DNA of 49,304 nucleotides from JAJDGF01 sp031549325 (GCA_031549325.1 JAVBQA010000062.1:1-49304); one strand, 5' to 3'. Positions 10,301-18,714 are shown, counted from the stretch's first letter. Numbers and translations: made by a program. Notes: generated from the letters alone by a model not told the origin.

Positions 10301-13300
10301 GAAGCTGACGAAGAACGACGCGGACGGCTACGCGGACGGCAAGGCGCGCGTGGTGATTGAGGAGAGGGACGGCGCCGGCTGGAAGCCGCTGGGCGAGTAC
10401 GAAATCGGGGGCGGTGAGGCGCTGCGGGTGCCGGATCTGAGCACGAAGAAGCAGTACCGCATCACCGAACGGCCCCGGGGCGGCTACGTGCTGGTGTCCT
10501 ACGTGATCGGAACCGGCCTGAGCCAGATCGAAAACGCGAACGGCGCGCTGGTTGTGAAGGGGATCGCGGGCGCGGCGTACGGCGAGGTGACGATCAACTG
10601 CAGGCCGAACAACGCGAAGAAGAAGCTGACGCTTCAAAAGAAATACATTGACTACAAGGGCGTGGAGTTCGAAAAGACGGCGGAGGAAATCGCGGGTCTT
10701 AGCGTGGGCTACGTGGTGGCGGGATCAACGGCGACGCATGGCGCGATCCCGGAATCCGCCTACAACAAGAGCGGAAGGCTGTCAGCGCCCGGCTGGGAGG
10801 CTGAGATGGACCTGCCGCTGTGGTACAGGGGCGAGCGGGTCAAATATGCGGTGACAGAGGAAAGCACGGACGCGGGCGTGACCGTTGTGGACGACGGACG
10901 GGAGGCAATCTCCGGCTTCAACCTGTCCGATGCGGGCGGCGTGGTCACATTCACAAACCAGCTGGACGACCGCTTTAACCTTGTGATCGAGAAGAATTGG
11001 GGCGACACGATCGCGCACAACCCGGTGATGGTGGATGTGTACGAGGACGAAACGCTCAAGGAGATGCTGACGCTGTCGAGCGGGGCGGCGGCGGCGGTGA
11101 GCAACGCGCGCGCCACAAAGCAATACCGGGTCGTGGAGAGCCCGCAGGTGATGGGCTATGGCGTGGAGTACAGCGTGAGCGGCGGAACGCAGCTGTCAAA
11201 CGATGAGACGGGCATCACGGTGATGGGCGGCGTCGGCGCGGACGTGGCGGTGCAGGTGAAGAACGACCCGAGCCGGGATGCGGGCGAAATCGTCGTGCAG
11301 GCGCGCTGGCTGGATGGCGAGGGAAACGACATCACCGCCCAGAGCGACAAGACGCCCGGCGAGACGGTTAGGTACACGCTGATTGGCCAGGTGGGCGAGG
11401 CGGCCGCCTACGGCCCCGTGCATGGCGAACTGAAACCGAGCGAAGGCTGGTCGCAAAAGCACACGGGGCTGCCTGTGTGGTACCAGGGCGTGAAGGTCAC
11501 GTACGTCGTGACGGAGACATCCGGGGACGGCGCGGAGCACGTATATTCCCTGAAGGCATACGATAAAAACAACGCGAAGCTGGAAGCGGGCGGCCGTCAG
11601 ACGATCACGATCACGAACGAGTATGATGATCGCTACTGGCTGGTGGTTGAAACGGAATGGTCGGACAACCGCGCCGATGGCGCCTCGGTGGGCGTGACGG
11701 TGGTTGACGACGGGGGCATGCCGGTTTGGCGCGGCAACGTGGCGGCGGGCAAGCCGTCGCCTGCGATTGCCGTGCGGCTGGATCATGCGTACACGGTGCG
11801 TGAGGATGCGGTCCGGGGATACACGGGGGTCTATCGCCAGATGGATCTGAAGACGGCGCGCGTGGACGGCGGCGGCATCGTGGTTGGCGTGAAGCCGCTG
11901 TCGCGCGGCGGCGTGGTGACGATCACAAACAAGCCGGTGACAGACGAGGACGAGATCATCGTGCGCAAGACGTGGCTGAACAAGGACGGAAACCCGATCG
12001 CGGCGGCGAACTGGCCCCGGGATCAGGAGGTCGGCTACACGATCAAGGGCTATGACGACGAGACCGGGGCCGAGATTCCGGTGCTCGCGGTGAGCGGGAA
12101 ACTGACGGCGGCTGCACAGATGGCGTCGCACAAGCTGCGCAAGTATTTCTTCGGCGCTGCCGTGAGGTATGTGGCGACCGAGAGCTACGCCAACGAAAAC
12201 TATACAAACACGACGTCAGCGGTGAGGCTGACGCCCGAGGTGCTGGCGTCGGGGATTGTGGAGTTCGTGAACAGGCAGAAGCCGGCGAGCGTCAGGGTGC
12301 GCAAGGTGTGGGCGGACGCGAGCGCGTATGCCCAGAGGCTCACGCCCCGGCTCGCGCTAAAGCGCGACGGGGAGACGGTGGGCGAGACGGTGAGAATCGC
12401 GCTACCGGCGCCGGACGCTGAGGGCTGGTACGAGTGGACGGACCTGCCGAGGTTCTACGGCGGCAACGCGGAGGGCGAGTACCGCTACTATGTGGTCGAA
12501 GAGCCGATGGCGGGCTACGCCGTGAGCGGATCGCCCGCCGCCCAGGGCGAGACGATCACGAGTACTCGCGAGACGGTCGACCTGCTGCTGACCAAGCGCT
12601 GGAACGACCAGAACAACAAGTGGAGCACGCGGCGCGGCGTGACCTTTACGGTGGCCGCTAGCCCGGCAAGCGCGCTGGCGGGCGGCAGCGCGCCGAGCGT
12701 GACGCTCAGAGGCGCTGACTTGATGGGCGGCGCGTACAGCCACACGTTCAAGGACCTGCCGAAGTACGCGTGGGACGGCGCCGCGTCTGTGCCGGTGACA
12801 TACACGCTGGTGGCGCCGAGTATCGCCGGATATGAGACGACGGTCGTCCAGCCCGATCCGGCGGCGGAGCCGCTCACGGCGACCGTGGAGAGCAAGCTGA
12901 AGACGTGCCCGATCGGGGTGGAACAGAAGTGGTTGGATGAGAGCGATGCGAACGGCAAGCGGCCGCCGAGTCTGCAGGTGCGGCTGTACGCCGATGGCGC
13001 GCCGGTGTCCGGGGCGATCGTCACGCTGACAGCCCCGGACTGGCAGGGCGTGTTTGACGGCGAATACCCGATCTTCAAGGCGGGCGCGAAGGACGAGACG
13101 CAGGTCAGCGAGATCACCTACGCCGTCCGGGGGATCCAAGCGCCGGATGGCTACACACGGCTGGAGCCGGCCCAGTCGCCGGCGGTTGCGGACGGCAGGC
13201 TGTGCTTCACACTGATCAGCGCGCTCAGCGCTCAGGGCAGATTGGTGATCACCACGCGGTGGCTGTTCGACGAGGGCCATGAGCACCTCAGGCCCGCGTC

Positions 13301-16300
13301 CGTCACCGGCACGCTGAAGGGCATGGTGGATGACCGGGAGATCTCCAGCCAGCCGTTTGAAATCACCAGGGACGGCGAGCGCATCGAGTGGACCAAGACC
13401 ATCGCGGGACTGCCCATGGCAGACGGGGAGGGCAAGCCGATCCGCTACGCCGTTTATGAGGACGAGGCGCCGCTGTATGCGCACGCCTCGAGCTTCCGGG
13501 TCAAGCGGGACGATCCGGCCAACATCGACGGCGGTCTGACCTGCGCCATCGTCAACCGGCTGAGCGCCACAGACGTCAGCTTCGTGATGCGATGGCACGA
13601 CGACAGCGCGTATCCGGAGAACAAGCTGCCGCCGGTCCGGCTCACGGTGATGCAGGACGGCGTGCCCATGGATCCGCAGCCCGCACAGCCCAGCCCGGTA
13701 TATAAGGAAGGCGTGGGCTATGCGTACACCTATCCGCTGCTGCCGGCCGGGCATGCGTACACCATCAAGGAAACGGCGCTTCTGGGCTACGACACCGCGT
13801 ATGCCGACCGGTCTCAGACGCCGCAGCCGCAGATGCCGCACACGCTCGCCCCGCCATATCCGCTCTCGAGCGATCAGATCGAAAACAGCAGAAAACTCAT
13901 CGACATAGAAGTCGAACAGAAGTGGATCGACGAAGACAACAGGTACAACACGCGCGGGCCCGTGACGGTGACGCTTACGAGCATGCCCAACATCTTCGGG
14001 GACAGCCATCCGATGCTGGCGCTCCGGGAGGAGCCGTGGACCGGCAAGTTCGAAAAGATGCCAAAGTACGCATGGGTGGGCAACAGGTTCGAGGAGATCG
14101 CGTACACGATTGAGGAAACGCGTCCGCCCGTAAATGGGCGCTACGCGCCGGATGTGCGCTACAGCGGCGACGACGCGGCGCGCTTGTCGGACGGCTATGT
14201 GCAGCCGGCGAGCGGGAACGGCTACAAGGCGAGCGTGACCAGCCGCCTGGTCAGCGCGAAGCTGGTGGGCGAAAAGACGTGGTCGACGGCCGGGCTGCTT
14301 GCGGGCGCGAGCGTCACTCCGCCCCAGAGCGTGGAGATCACGCTGTACCGGAAGATGGGCTATCAGAAAGTCGAGGCGCACGGCGTACAGAACCCGGTTA
14401 CGACGGATGCGAAACAAGGCTGGAAGTGGAGCTTCGAAGGCCTGCCCGGCGCGGCGGGCGACTACTATGTGGTGGAGACCGCGGTGGACGGCTATAGGGC
14501 AAGTTACCCGGGCGGCCTGAACGTGGTGAACACCTTGGCGACGATTGCGCACTACGTGGAGAAGGACTGGAACGGCGCGACGGGCGAGGATGTGCCCGAG
14601 AGGCTGCAGGTTCGGCTGCTGAGCGAGCCCGCGAGCGTGCTGGGCGCCGGAATCGTGTACTCGCTGAGCGCGGGCGACAGGGACATCAAGGACACGCCGT
14701 GGACGCATGTGTTCTCGGGCCTGCCGACGCACGCCTATGTTTCCGGCCAGGGCATGGCGCCGGTCACATACCGCGTGGAGGAGGCAGCGCCCACGGGCTA
14801 CGCGCGGCAGACGAGCAGAGCGGTGAGCGCGCGGCTGGGCGGCGACACGGTTTCTGGCACCAGGCTGAGCAACAAGCGGATCGAGAAGGACCTTCAAATC
14901 ACCAAGCGGTGGGTCGACGAGGACAACGCGCACAACACCCGCCCGGCGACCATCTGGGTGGAGATCTGGCGCAGAAACGCGCGGATGAACGGCGGCGCCG
15001 CAGCGTTGTACAAGCTGGTGGAGCTGGCGGTGAACCGGACGAATGAGATGCAGAGCTGGACGATCCTCGGGCTGCCAGCGCAGACGGTCTATGGCGGCCA
15101 GTGGGAGTACACGATCGCCGAGCGGGCGGCCTTCGGATACCAGGTGGAAGCGGGCGAAGGCCCCTACGCGCTCGTGAGCACGCTGATCCTGACGGATTAC
15201 AGCGTGAAGGTGGCTTGGGTGGATGGCGGGGCTTATCAGGAGGATCACCCGGCCCCCGAACTGAGGCTGTACCGCGCGAAGCGCGCGGACCGCAGCGACG
15301 GCATGAAGCTGACGGACGTGACGTGCGAGGTTGCGCACAACGACGCCCAGGGATATGACGCCTACACGTTCAAGAACCTGGCGGAGGACTATGTGGGCGA
15401 CAACGGCGTGAGGCGCGGCTACCATTACTATGTGGTGGAAGTAGCGCCGCAGGGGTACAGCGCAAGCCATTCCGAGGGCAGCTATGCCCAGGCGCCGGGC
15501 GGCGAAGTGACGAACACGCGCGCGCTGACCGCTATCCCGGTGACGAAGAAGTGGGCGGATCAGGGGAACGAGTTCGGCACGCGCGCGCCCGTGACGGTCA
15601 CGCTCTCGTCTGCGCCGGACGTGTTCCGGGGCAGCGTCCCCAGCGTCACATTCGACGGCAGCGCAAACACGCAGACGCAGACGTTTAAAAACCTGCCGAA
15701 GTATGTGTGGACGGCGGATGGCTGCGAGCTGGTGAAGTACACGCTTCACGAGAGCAGCCCGGACAAGCTGTACGTCATGGAGGCGGAGCCGGGCGAACTC
15801 CCGGCGGGTGAGCGCTACGCGGCGACGACGACAAACACGCTCAACAGCGTGCGGTTCGCGGTGCAGAAAACCTGGCGGGACGAGGGCGACGCAAACGCGC
15901 TGCGCCCGGCGAGCCTGAGCGTGCAGCTGTACGCGAGCGGCGCGCCGGTTCCGGGCGCTGTGGTCACGCTGAGCGCGGCGAATGGGTGGAAGGCGGCGTT
16001 CGCGGGCGTGTTCCCGCTGCTTGTGAACGGCGACGCGACCGGCGCCAACCGCGTCGCGTACACGGTGCGGGAGCGCGCGGAGGACGGCCAGCTCGCGGGC
16101 TACAGCCTGACGAAGAACGCGCTTGGCGCAGCGCCGAACGAGCAGGGCGTTTATGTGTTCGAGCTTGAAAGCGCGCTGGTCGGCCGGGGCGACCTGGTGG
16201 TTGTGAACCACTGGGCGGGCATGGACGGCGAGGGCGCGTGGGACGACGCGGGCTATGAGGGGATGATGCGTCCGGGCTGGGATACGCTGCGGGTGGAGGT

Positions 16301-18545
16301 CGTGGGCGTGCTGCGCGGCGAGGAAGGCCAAAACGACAAAGAGGTGTATCGCAAGGCGCTATGCCTGAACGGTCCGGCCTGGACGGCCACGCTGACGGAT
16401 GTGCCGGTGACCGAGGACGGCAAGGCGATCGAGTATGCGATCAGCGAGAGCGCGCTGAACGGGTATGTACACGTGCAGACCGCGCACCCGGCGCTGAACA
16501 TCGCGGGGGACCCCGACAGCGGAATGAGCGCTCACCTGTGGAACGCGCTGGAACGCACGGAGATCTCTGTGATCCAGGCGTGGGCGCGCCCGAGCACGAC
16601 GGCGAATCCGTGGCCGGAGCCGGTGTTTGAGCTGTACCAGGTGGCGCGGGACGGCGCCGAGCGCAAGCTGGACGCGGGCACGCAATACGCGGTGTGCAAG
16701 GGCAGCGAGCTTGGGCAAAGCGTGACGTACACGTTCCGGGGGATGCCCAAGACCGACCCGAGCGGCAACGCGTACACCTACCATGTGGTGGAGCGGCCGC
16801 TGCTGGACAGCGCCACGGGCGAGCCGTTGTATGAGATCCTGTACAACAACGATCCGGACGCCGACCGCGCGCTGGGCGGCGACACGATCCTGAACACGAT
16901 CGTCGTGAAGAACCGAATTGGCGACTTTGTGTGGGCGGACGACGGCAACGGCGTCCAGGATGCGGGCGAGCCGGGCCTCCCGGGCGTCAGCGTGGAGTTG
17001 TGGGAGAAGGGCGGCGCAAAGCCCATCCAAACGACGACCACGGACGGGAGCGGCCGGTATTCCTTCGAAAACCTGAATCCAGACGCGGCTTATGTGGTAA
17101 AGTTCGCCAAGGAGCTGAGGACCTCGGACGAAGATGGCCGCGAGCGTCTGTACATCCTGGCCGAGCGCGAGGCGGCGGCGTGCGGCGCGGACTCCGACGC
17201 CGATCCGGCGACGGGCGAGACGCGAGCGTTTCAGGTGGGTCCAACGGAAGCGAACCTGACGCTTGACGCGGGCTACATCGAGCTGACGAACCGCATCGGC
17301 GGCCATCTGTGGATCGATGCGGATGCGGACGGCATCCAGGATGCGCTCGAGCCGCCTGTGGCTGGCGAAACGGTGAGGCTGTACGCGCTGAATGGCGACG
17401 GCGCCAGGCGCTATGTGCGCAGCGCCATGACCAGCGATGCCGGCGGCTACGCGTTCCGCGGCCTGCATCCGGGCGTGGACTATGTGATCGAGATTCCGCT
17501 CGCGGTGCGGGTTCAGAACGAGGCGCGCGGCGTGACGGACGTGTACGGGCTGGCGGGGCGGTTCGCCGGCGGCGCGCTTGGGGACAATGGAGATTCCAAC
17601 ACGGATCCAGAGGCGGGCCTGAGCGACGAGCGGCGTGTCGGAATCGACACGGTTGACATGACGATCGACGCGGGCTACACAATGCGGCTTCAAAACCGGA
17701 TCGGCGGCTTCGTGTGGTATGACGACAACGACGACGGCATCCAAAGCGACGGCGAGGCGGGGATTCCCGGCCGCACACTTGTGCTGACGTGCCCGGATGA
17801 TCCGGACTTTGCGCCGCGCAGCGCGGTGACGAACGACGGCGGCCGGTATGAGTTCACGGGCCTGCCCGCGTACAGGCATTACGCGGTCGAGTTCGAGACG
17901 GCGTTCACAGGGAGCGGCGGCGAGCGGTATGCGCTGGCCAAGACCGGCCGGGCCGCAGCGGCGAAAGACAGCAACCCGAACCCGCTGACGGGCAAGACGC
18001 CGGGCGTCTGGTTGGAGCGCACGACCGAGGACGCAGCGATCGACGCGGGCTACGTCAAGGTGCAAAACCGCATCGGCGATCGCGTGTGGATCGACGCCAA
18101 CAATGACGGCATCCAGAATGAAGGCGAGCCGGGCGTGAACGGCGTGCTGGTGAAGCTGTACGTGCTGGATCGCGAGGGCAACAGGACGCTGGCCCTAGCC
18201 GCGCTGACGAGGAATCACGAGGGCGCGGATGGCTGGTATCAATTCACCGACCTGCCGCCGTACAAGCACTATGCGGTGGAGTTCGAGGGCCGGATCGGCT
18301 ACGGACCCAACAACGACAAATGCGTGCTCACAGCGCGGAACGTAGGCTCTGCCGGCGAGGACAGCAATCCGCATCCGCCGAGCGGACTGACGGACAACAT
18401 CTATTTGTATCCGCGCACGGACGACCAGACGATCGACGCGGGCTATAAGAGGGTGGACGGCAATAAAATCGGCGACCCTGCGTGGATTGGCGACGGCAGC
18501 GGCGCGCAGGAGCCGGGAGGGCCCGACTCCCGGGTGTCGAGGTGA
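4335..18545 (+). CDS. Giant secreted multidomain Cna-B/SdrD-type adhesin, 3' end disrupted
   Basis: 4736 residues, secreted, presumably a cell-surface fibre for attachment. ATG at 4335 is preferred over GTG at 4326 because GGAAGG lies 8 bases upstream. A Sec signal peptide ends near ARAAG at residue 29-31. A Thr/Ser/Pro-poor acidic linker and an adhesin head follow to about residue 445, then five Cna-B-like repeats (446-1001), two SpaA/prealbumin-like domains (1002-1245; signatures SYTLEEITPPGG and NYTLVETEPPVGY), 26 more Cna-B-like repeats (1246-4192), and four SdrD B-like domains (4193-4709), each opening with NRIGxxxWxDxxxDGIQ. Most Cna-B repeats show the Lys (V.KxW), Glu (YxVxEE) and Asn (TNxL) pattern of intramolecular isopeptide bonds. 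The frame ends 27 residues into a fifth SdrD domain; there is no LPXTG, hydrophobic tail or other anchor. The product may be released, or the gene may be damaged at its 3' end. No sortase gene is in the window. Confidence 0.9.
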   Translation: MKMNMSRAIAIILTIAMLFSMPPLGMARAAGQRYTSENMSGPAPSGNSGSEGEGRLTPKPTETPDSLPNKENAAERVDDVIGETNDTDAEGNHGEVDPETGDLYLSFSSSDPTPRTTSGPDAAAAPAETIYIQETEGVPALVSEEGKWMRAEGDNGEIEWKIVLEPGAGAPKAVRLVETFTPGDREVGGCRTQQLKSGSIKVKTAGGQDVPFSIKSSAPTGGFAIEIQPFAERVTVTCRATWCDPMAFMRQQYMNTDVCFQNTAQLFDETGTTPYGGPQSAVVSAGHGQIIYKSLVGAGTEGGSSYLDWRLEIFHHRYGADTRYTLPDVQIVDDLPAGLTVSGVTVRGAALSAGTGANQYTQNGNRLTLFLPAGTFKNTENTYITIKTTVDESTYDPASRNKVYFVIPGHNALSNAPYSETGGDVQSSKTSGLDGGQPPIANSARATLAIGLTKRWTGDEQPWCVRPGAIRFNLLRDGQQITGQTATIPSDGTAVSIRFGDGFPKFNPNDGHEYAYSVTEEPSAAYALTGGIDAVSADGALEFTATNKLSTRDLTVTKKWSGDEDFPGYRPASITVKLRAWTDAPGIDAITDTQTLTEANGWGYTWKGAPDKVMSPTDGKVYDMRYQIAELSSNPANRVSVHYQKAGVSEPITGANHELVNVFNTVRYGAEAVWLDASGSPAAANLPASVKVNLKDGAGAIVDSLVLSEGNGWKGMFKRVPKFKRNAAAADAVNLETYTVDEELAGDGAFEQSGAATLKSRGAVTAFVLRNKRKTFMISLKKTWEDGFSLPAAIRVYESDSTSGPWTPVANPAMPMTLRPHEQALIAADPGKFYKIVETMKFDGYIASIEAQGFPVQLPKGNEIILGGAPSGAVCSVTIKNAPSGETGRVSVVKRWTLENGQTVATPPVDSVSYVIRGYTAVGKQAISNPRYTAKGTLTADGDWQGQEHRLPLWYQTEKVIYRLEENGVTANYTSAVEPANGAVLTGQGEARFTITSTNTAKGSFIITTREQGNEKKALPNAVFRLKDRANHLVKFAGNNPYTRSATGGVTNITTNGSGQIRLQGLPVGSYTLEEITPPGGHRIMTAEAAVSVNADGTTVPTDGHVVVENELITGGLRLLAVDGVTGRAIAKGAAFQLLNITNNQPYALHQAAAGRYQAIPAERMAANPGGYNATTTLVTGGDGRLDISGLVAGNYTLVETEPPVGYVCGDKTVWTIAVGAAGSRARSVDFELAGDDWLVVNIPDAKVDIQVDKIWQNSAQSAVRPDTLHFQVFRLGYEVVDGRRTRNLLEGNGHFGEPSGVMAASEQLTPADKGADLWKLTKAGLPKYGQARGKPVEYVYYIQEQTPPGYRALYKNKDENGGERTGTRAYDGDRILNERYGRKIVVVKKWVDLGGNPLAPRADITELDYTIKVKVNGADAPQYDYRGTLRSPGWSDEWFLPVQLANNSVECTITEHFDDEAYTAAVTGPATWTARPLPMRDAASDGQFVAPDGRAQDEFRMLPGETDPDWRELVITNTYNPKTSISGDTVWENSATPGASQVALDLYARYRPLVGGVAAETDDAKEGSETSVSAWNRVDTQRVTGSGLRWPWSFADLPRYALLPNDAGAEPRQVYQVEYSVAERPVAGYLTAYGSDESADRLIGDGTITNSAKAYAFEIRKQWADGADHGGVRVRVDKKDAAGNYAQLSGSPFMVSPGAPVRINGYYGDEFYIREVDEPDYYRASGYDVTGMEHTAGGNGASVVCGRDSAGEHIVEITNIYNGYTSLNVNKVWAGGNVRGLPAQFTVEYLDGDETWKPMPGMSPVKLENSETGWSSGEIDTQLYGTTFRVTEQSVSGYTVTYSTDGVTYAPSAPAVMSIARRAATVWLRNEPMPGTLVVEKAWENDDDNARETRGTISYTLSAQADGVLLPGYPTTHSVSAPTWKNEHANLPAVTPEGDVITYTVEELTRLPGYNQTPAYAGSVNSANLLGGDKTIRMVNTFGEGFSLKLTKNDADGYADGKARVVIEERDGAGWKPLGEYEIGGGEALRVPDLSTKKQYRITERPRGGYVLVSYVIGTGLSQIENANGALVVKGIAGAAYGEVTINCRPNNAKKKLTLQKKYIDYKGVEFEKTAEEIAGLSVGYVVAGSTATHGAIPESAYNKSGRLSAPGWEAEMDLPLWYRGERVKYAVTEESTDAGVTVVDDGREAISGFNLSDAGGVVTFTNQLDDRFNLVIEKNWGDTIAHNPVMVDVYEDETLKEMLTLSSGAAAAVSNARATKQYRVVESPQVMGYGVEYSVSGGTQLSNDETGITVMGGVGADVAVQVKNDPSRDAGEIVVQARWLDGEGNDITAQSDKTPGETVRYTLIGQVGEAAAYGPVHGELKPSEGWSQKHTGLPVWYQGVKVTYVVTETSGDGAEHVYSLKAYDKNNAKLEAGGRQTITITNEYDDRYWLVVETEWSDNRADGASVGVTVVDDGGMPVWRGNVAAGKPSPAIAVRLDHAYTVREDAVRGYTGVYRQMDLKTARVDGGGIVVGVKPLSRGGVVTITNKPVTDEDEIIVRKTWLNKDGNPIAAANWPRDQEVGYTIKGYDDETGAEIPVLAVSGKLTAAAQMASHKLRKYFFGAAVRYVATESYANENYTNTTSAVRLTPEVLASGIVEFVNRQKPASVRVRKVWADASAYAQRLTPRLALKRDGETVGETVRIALPAPDAEGWYEWTDLPRFYGGNAEGEYRYYVVEEPMAGYAVSGSPAAQGETITSTRETVDLLLTKRWNDQNNKWSTRRGVTFTVAASPASALAGGSAPSVTLRGADLMGGAYSHTFKDLPKYAWDGAASVPVTYTLVAPSIAGYETTVVQPDPAAEPLTATVESKLKTCPIGVEQKWLDESDANGKRPPSLQVRLYADGAPVSGAIVTLTAPDWQGVFDGEYPIFKAGAKDETQVSEITYAVRGIQAPDGYTRLEPAQSPAVADGRLCFTLISALSAQGRLVITTRWLFDEGHEHLRPASVTGTLKGMVDDREISSQPFEITRDGERIEWTKTIAGLPMADGEGKPIRYAVYEDEAPLYAHASSFRVKRDDPANIDGGLTCAIVNRLSATDVSFVMRWHDDSAYPENKLPPVRLTVMQDGVPMDPQPAQPSPVYKEGVGYAYTYPLLPAGHAYTIKETALLGYDTAYADRSQTPQPQMPHTLAPPYPLSSDQIENSRKLIDIEVEQKWIDEDNRYNTRGPVTVTLTSMPNIFGDSHPMLALREEPWTGKFEKMPKYAWVGNRFEEIAYTIEETRPPVNGRYAPDVRYSGDDAARLSDGYVQPASGNGYKASVTSRLVSAKLVGEKTWSTAGLLAGASVTPPQSVEITLYRKMGYQKVEAHGVQNPVTTDAKQGWKWSFEGLPGAAGDYYVVETAVDGYRASYPGGLNVVNTLATIAHYVEKDWNGATGEDVPERLQVRLLSEPASVLGAGIVYSLSAGDRDIKDTPWTHVFSGLPTHAYVSGQGMAPVTYRVEEAAPTGYARQTSRAVSARLGGDTVSGTRLSNKRIEKDLQITKRWVDEDNAHNTRPATIWVEIWRRNARMNGGAAALYKLVELAVNRTNEMQSWTILGLPAQTVYGGQWEYTIAERAAFGYQVEAGEGPYALVSTLILTDYSVKVAWVDGGAYQEDHPAPELRLYRAKRADRSDGMKLTDVTCEVAHNDAQGYDAYTFKNLAEDYVGDNGVRRGYHYYVVEVAPQGYSASHSEGSYAQAPGGEVTNTRALTAIPVTKKWADQGNEFGTRAPVTVTLSSAPDVFRGSVPSVTFDGSANTQTQTFKNLPKYVWTADGCELVKYTLHESSPDKLYVMEAEPGELPAGERYAATTTNTLNSVRFAVQKTWRDEGDANALRPASLSVQLYASGAPVPGAVVTLSAANGWKAAFAGVFPLLVNGDATGANRVAYTVRERAEDGQLAGYSLTKNALGAAPNEQGVYVFELESALVGRGDLVVVNHWAGMDGEGAWDDAGYEGMMRPGWDTLRVEVVGVLRGEEGQNDKEVYRKALCLNGPAWTATLTDVPVTEDGKAIEYAISESALNGYVHVQTAHPALNIAGDPDSGMSAHLWNALERTEISVIQAWARPSTTANPWPEPVFELYQVARDGAERKLDAGTQYAVCKGSELGQSVTYTFRGMPKTDPSGNAYTYHVVERPLLDSATGEPLYEILYNNDPDADRALGGDTILNTIVVKNRIGDFVWADDGNGVQDAGEPGLPGVSVELWEKGGAKPIQTTTTDGSGRYSFENLNPDAAYVVKFAKELRTSDEDGRERLYILAEREAAACGADSDADPATGETRAFQVGPTEANLTLDAGYIELTNRIGGHLWIDADADGIQDALEPPVAGETVRLYALNGDGARRYVRSAMTSDAGGYAFRGLHPGVDYVIEIPLAVRVQNEARGVTDVYGLAGRFAGGALGDNGDSNTDPEAGLSDERRVGIDTVDMTIDAGYTMRLQNRIGGFVWYDDNDDGIQSDGEAGIPGRTLVLTCPDDPDFAPRSAVTNDGGRYEFTGLPAYRHYAVEFETAFTGSGGERYALAKTGRAAAAKDSNPNPLTGKTPGVWLERTTEDAAIDAGYVKVQNRIGDRVWIDANNDGIQNEGEPGVNGVLVKLYVLDREGNRTLALAALTRNHEGADGWYQFTDLPPYKHYAVEFEGRIGYGPNNDKCVLTARNVGSAGEDSNPHPPSGLTDNIYLYPRTDDQTIDAGYKRVDGNKIGDPAWIGDGSGAQEPGGPDSRVSR

Positions 18546-18577
18546 CGGCATGGCGCTTGGAAGGCGCGGAGTCCTGA
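18462..18577 (+). other. Frameshifted remnant of a fifth SdrD B-like domain
   Basis: In the main frame the domain starts NKIGDPAWIGDGSGAQEPG and then derails to a stop at 18543-18545. In the frame shifted to begin with CTC at 18527 the sequence reads LPGVEVTAWRLEGAES, matching the family continuation seen in the first SdrD domain (LPGVSVELW), before a stop at 18575-18577. The eight bases GGGCCCGA at 18519-18526 look inserted relative to the repeat family and lie within a hairpin (CCGGGAG 18513-18519, CTCCCGG 18527-18533). Confidence 0.75.
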
Positions 18578-18714
18578 CAGCAACAGTTGCCGGGCGTTCC
18601 ACCCGCCCTTGCTGGCCTGTCGCGGCGCTGGGAGGTCGTTGGGTACCCCGTCCGGCGCGAAAATCCCGCCATCAAGGAGGGCCGCAAAGCCGGTATTCAG
18701 ATCCCTGGAACGCA

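Noticed and set aside
12402..16331. A 1309-codon open frame on the minus strand inside the adhesin gene
   Set aside because: It is antisense to a gene with strong repeat-domain homology, its product is Arg/His/Val-rich low-complexity, and it has no ribosome binding site. It reflects GC-biased codon use opposite the real frame. The same applies to the long antisense frames at 4659-6305 and 6606-8705.
12285..16557. Repeats in the adhesin as a mobile or satellite element
   Set aside because: The similarity is at protein level in one frame and matches domain boundaries; it is repeat-domain duplication, not an element.
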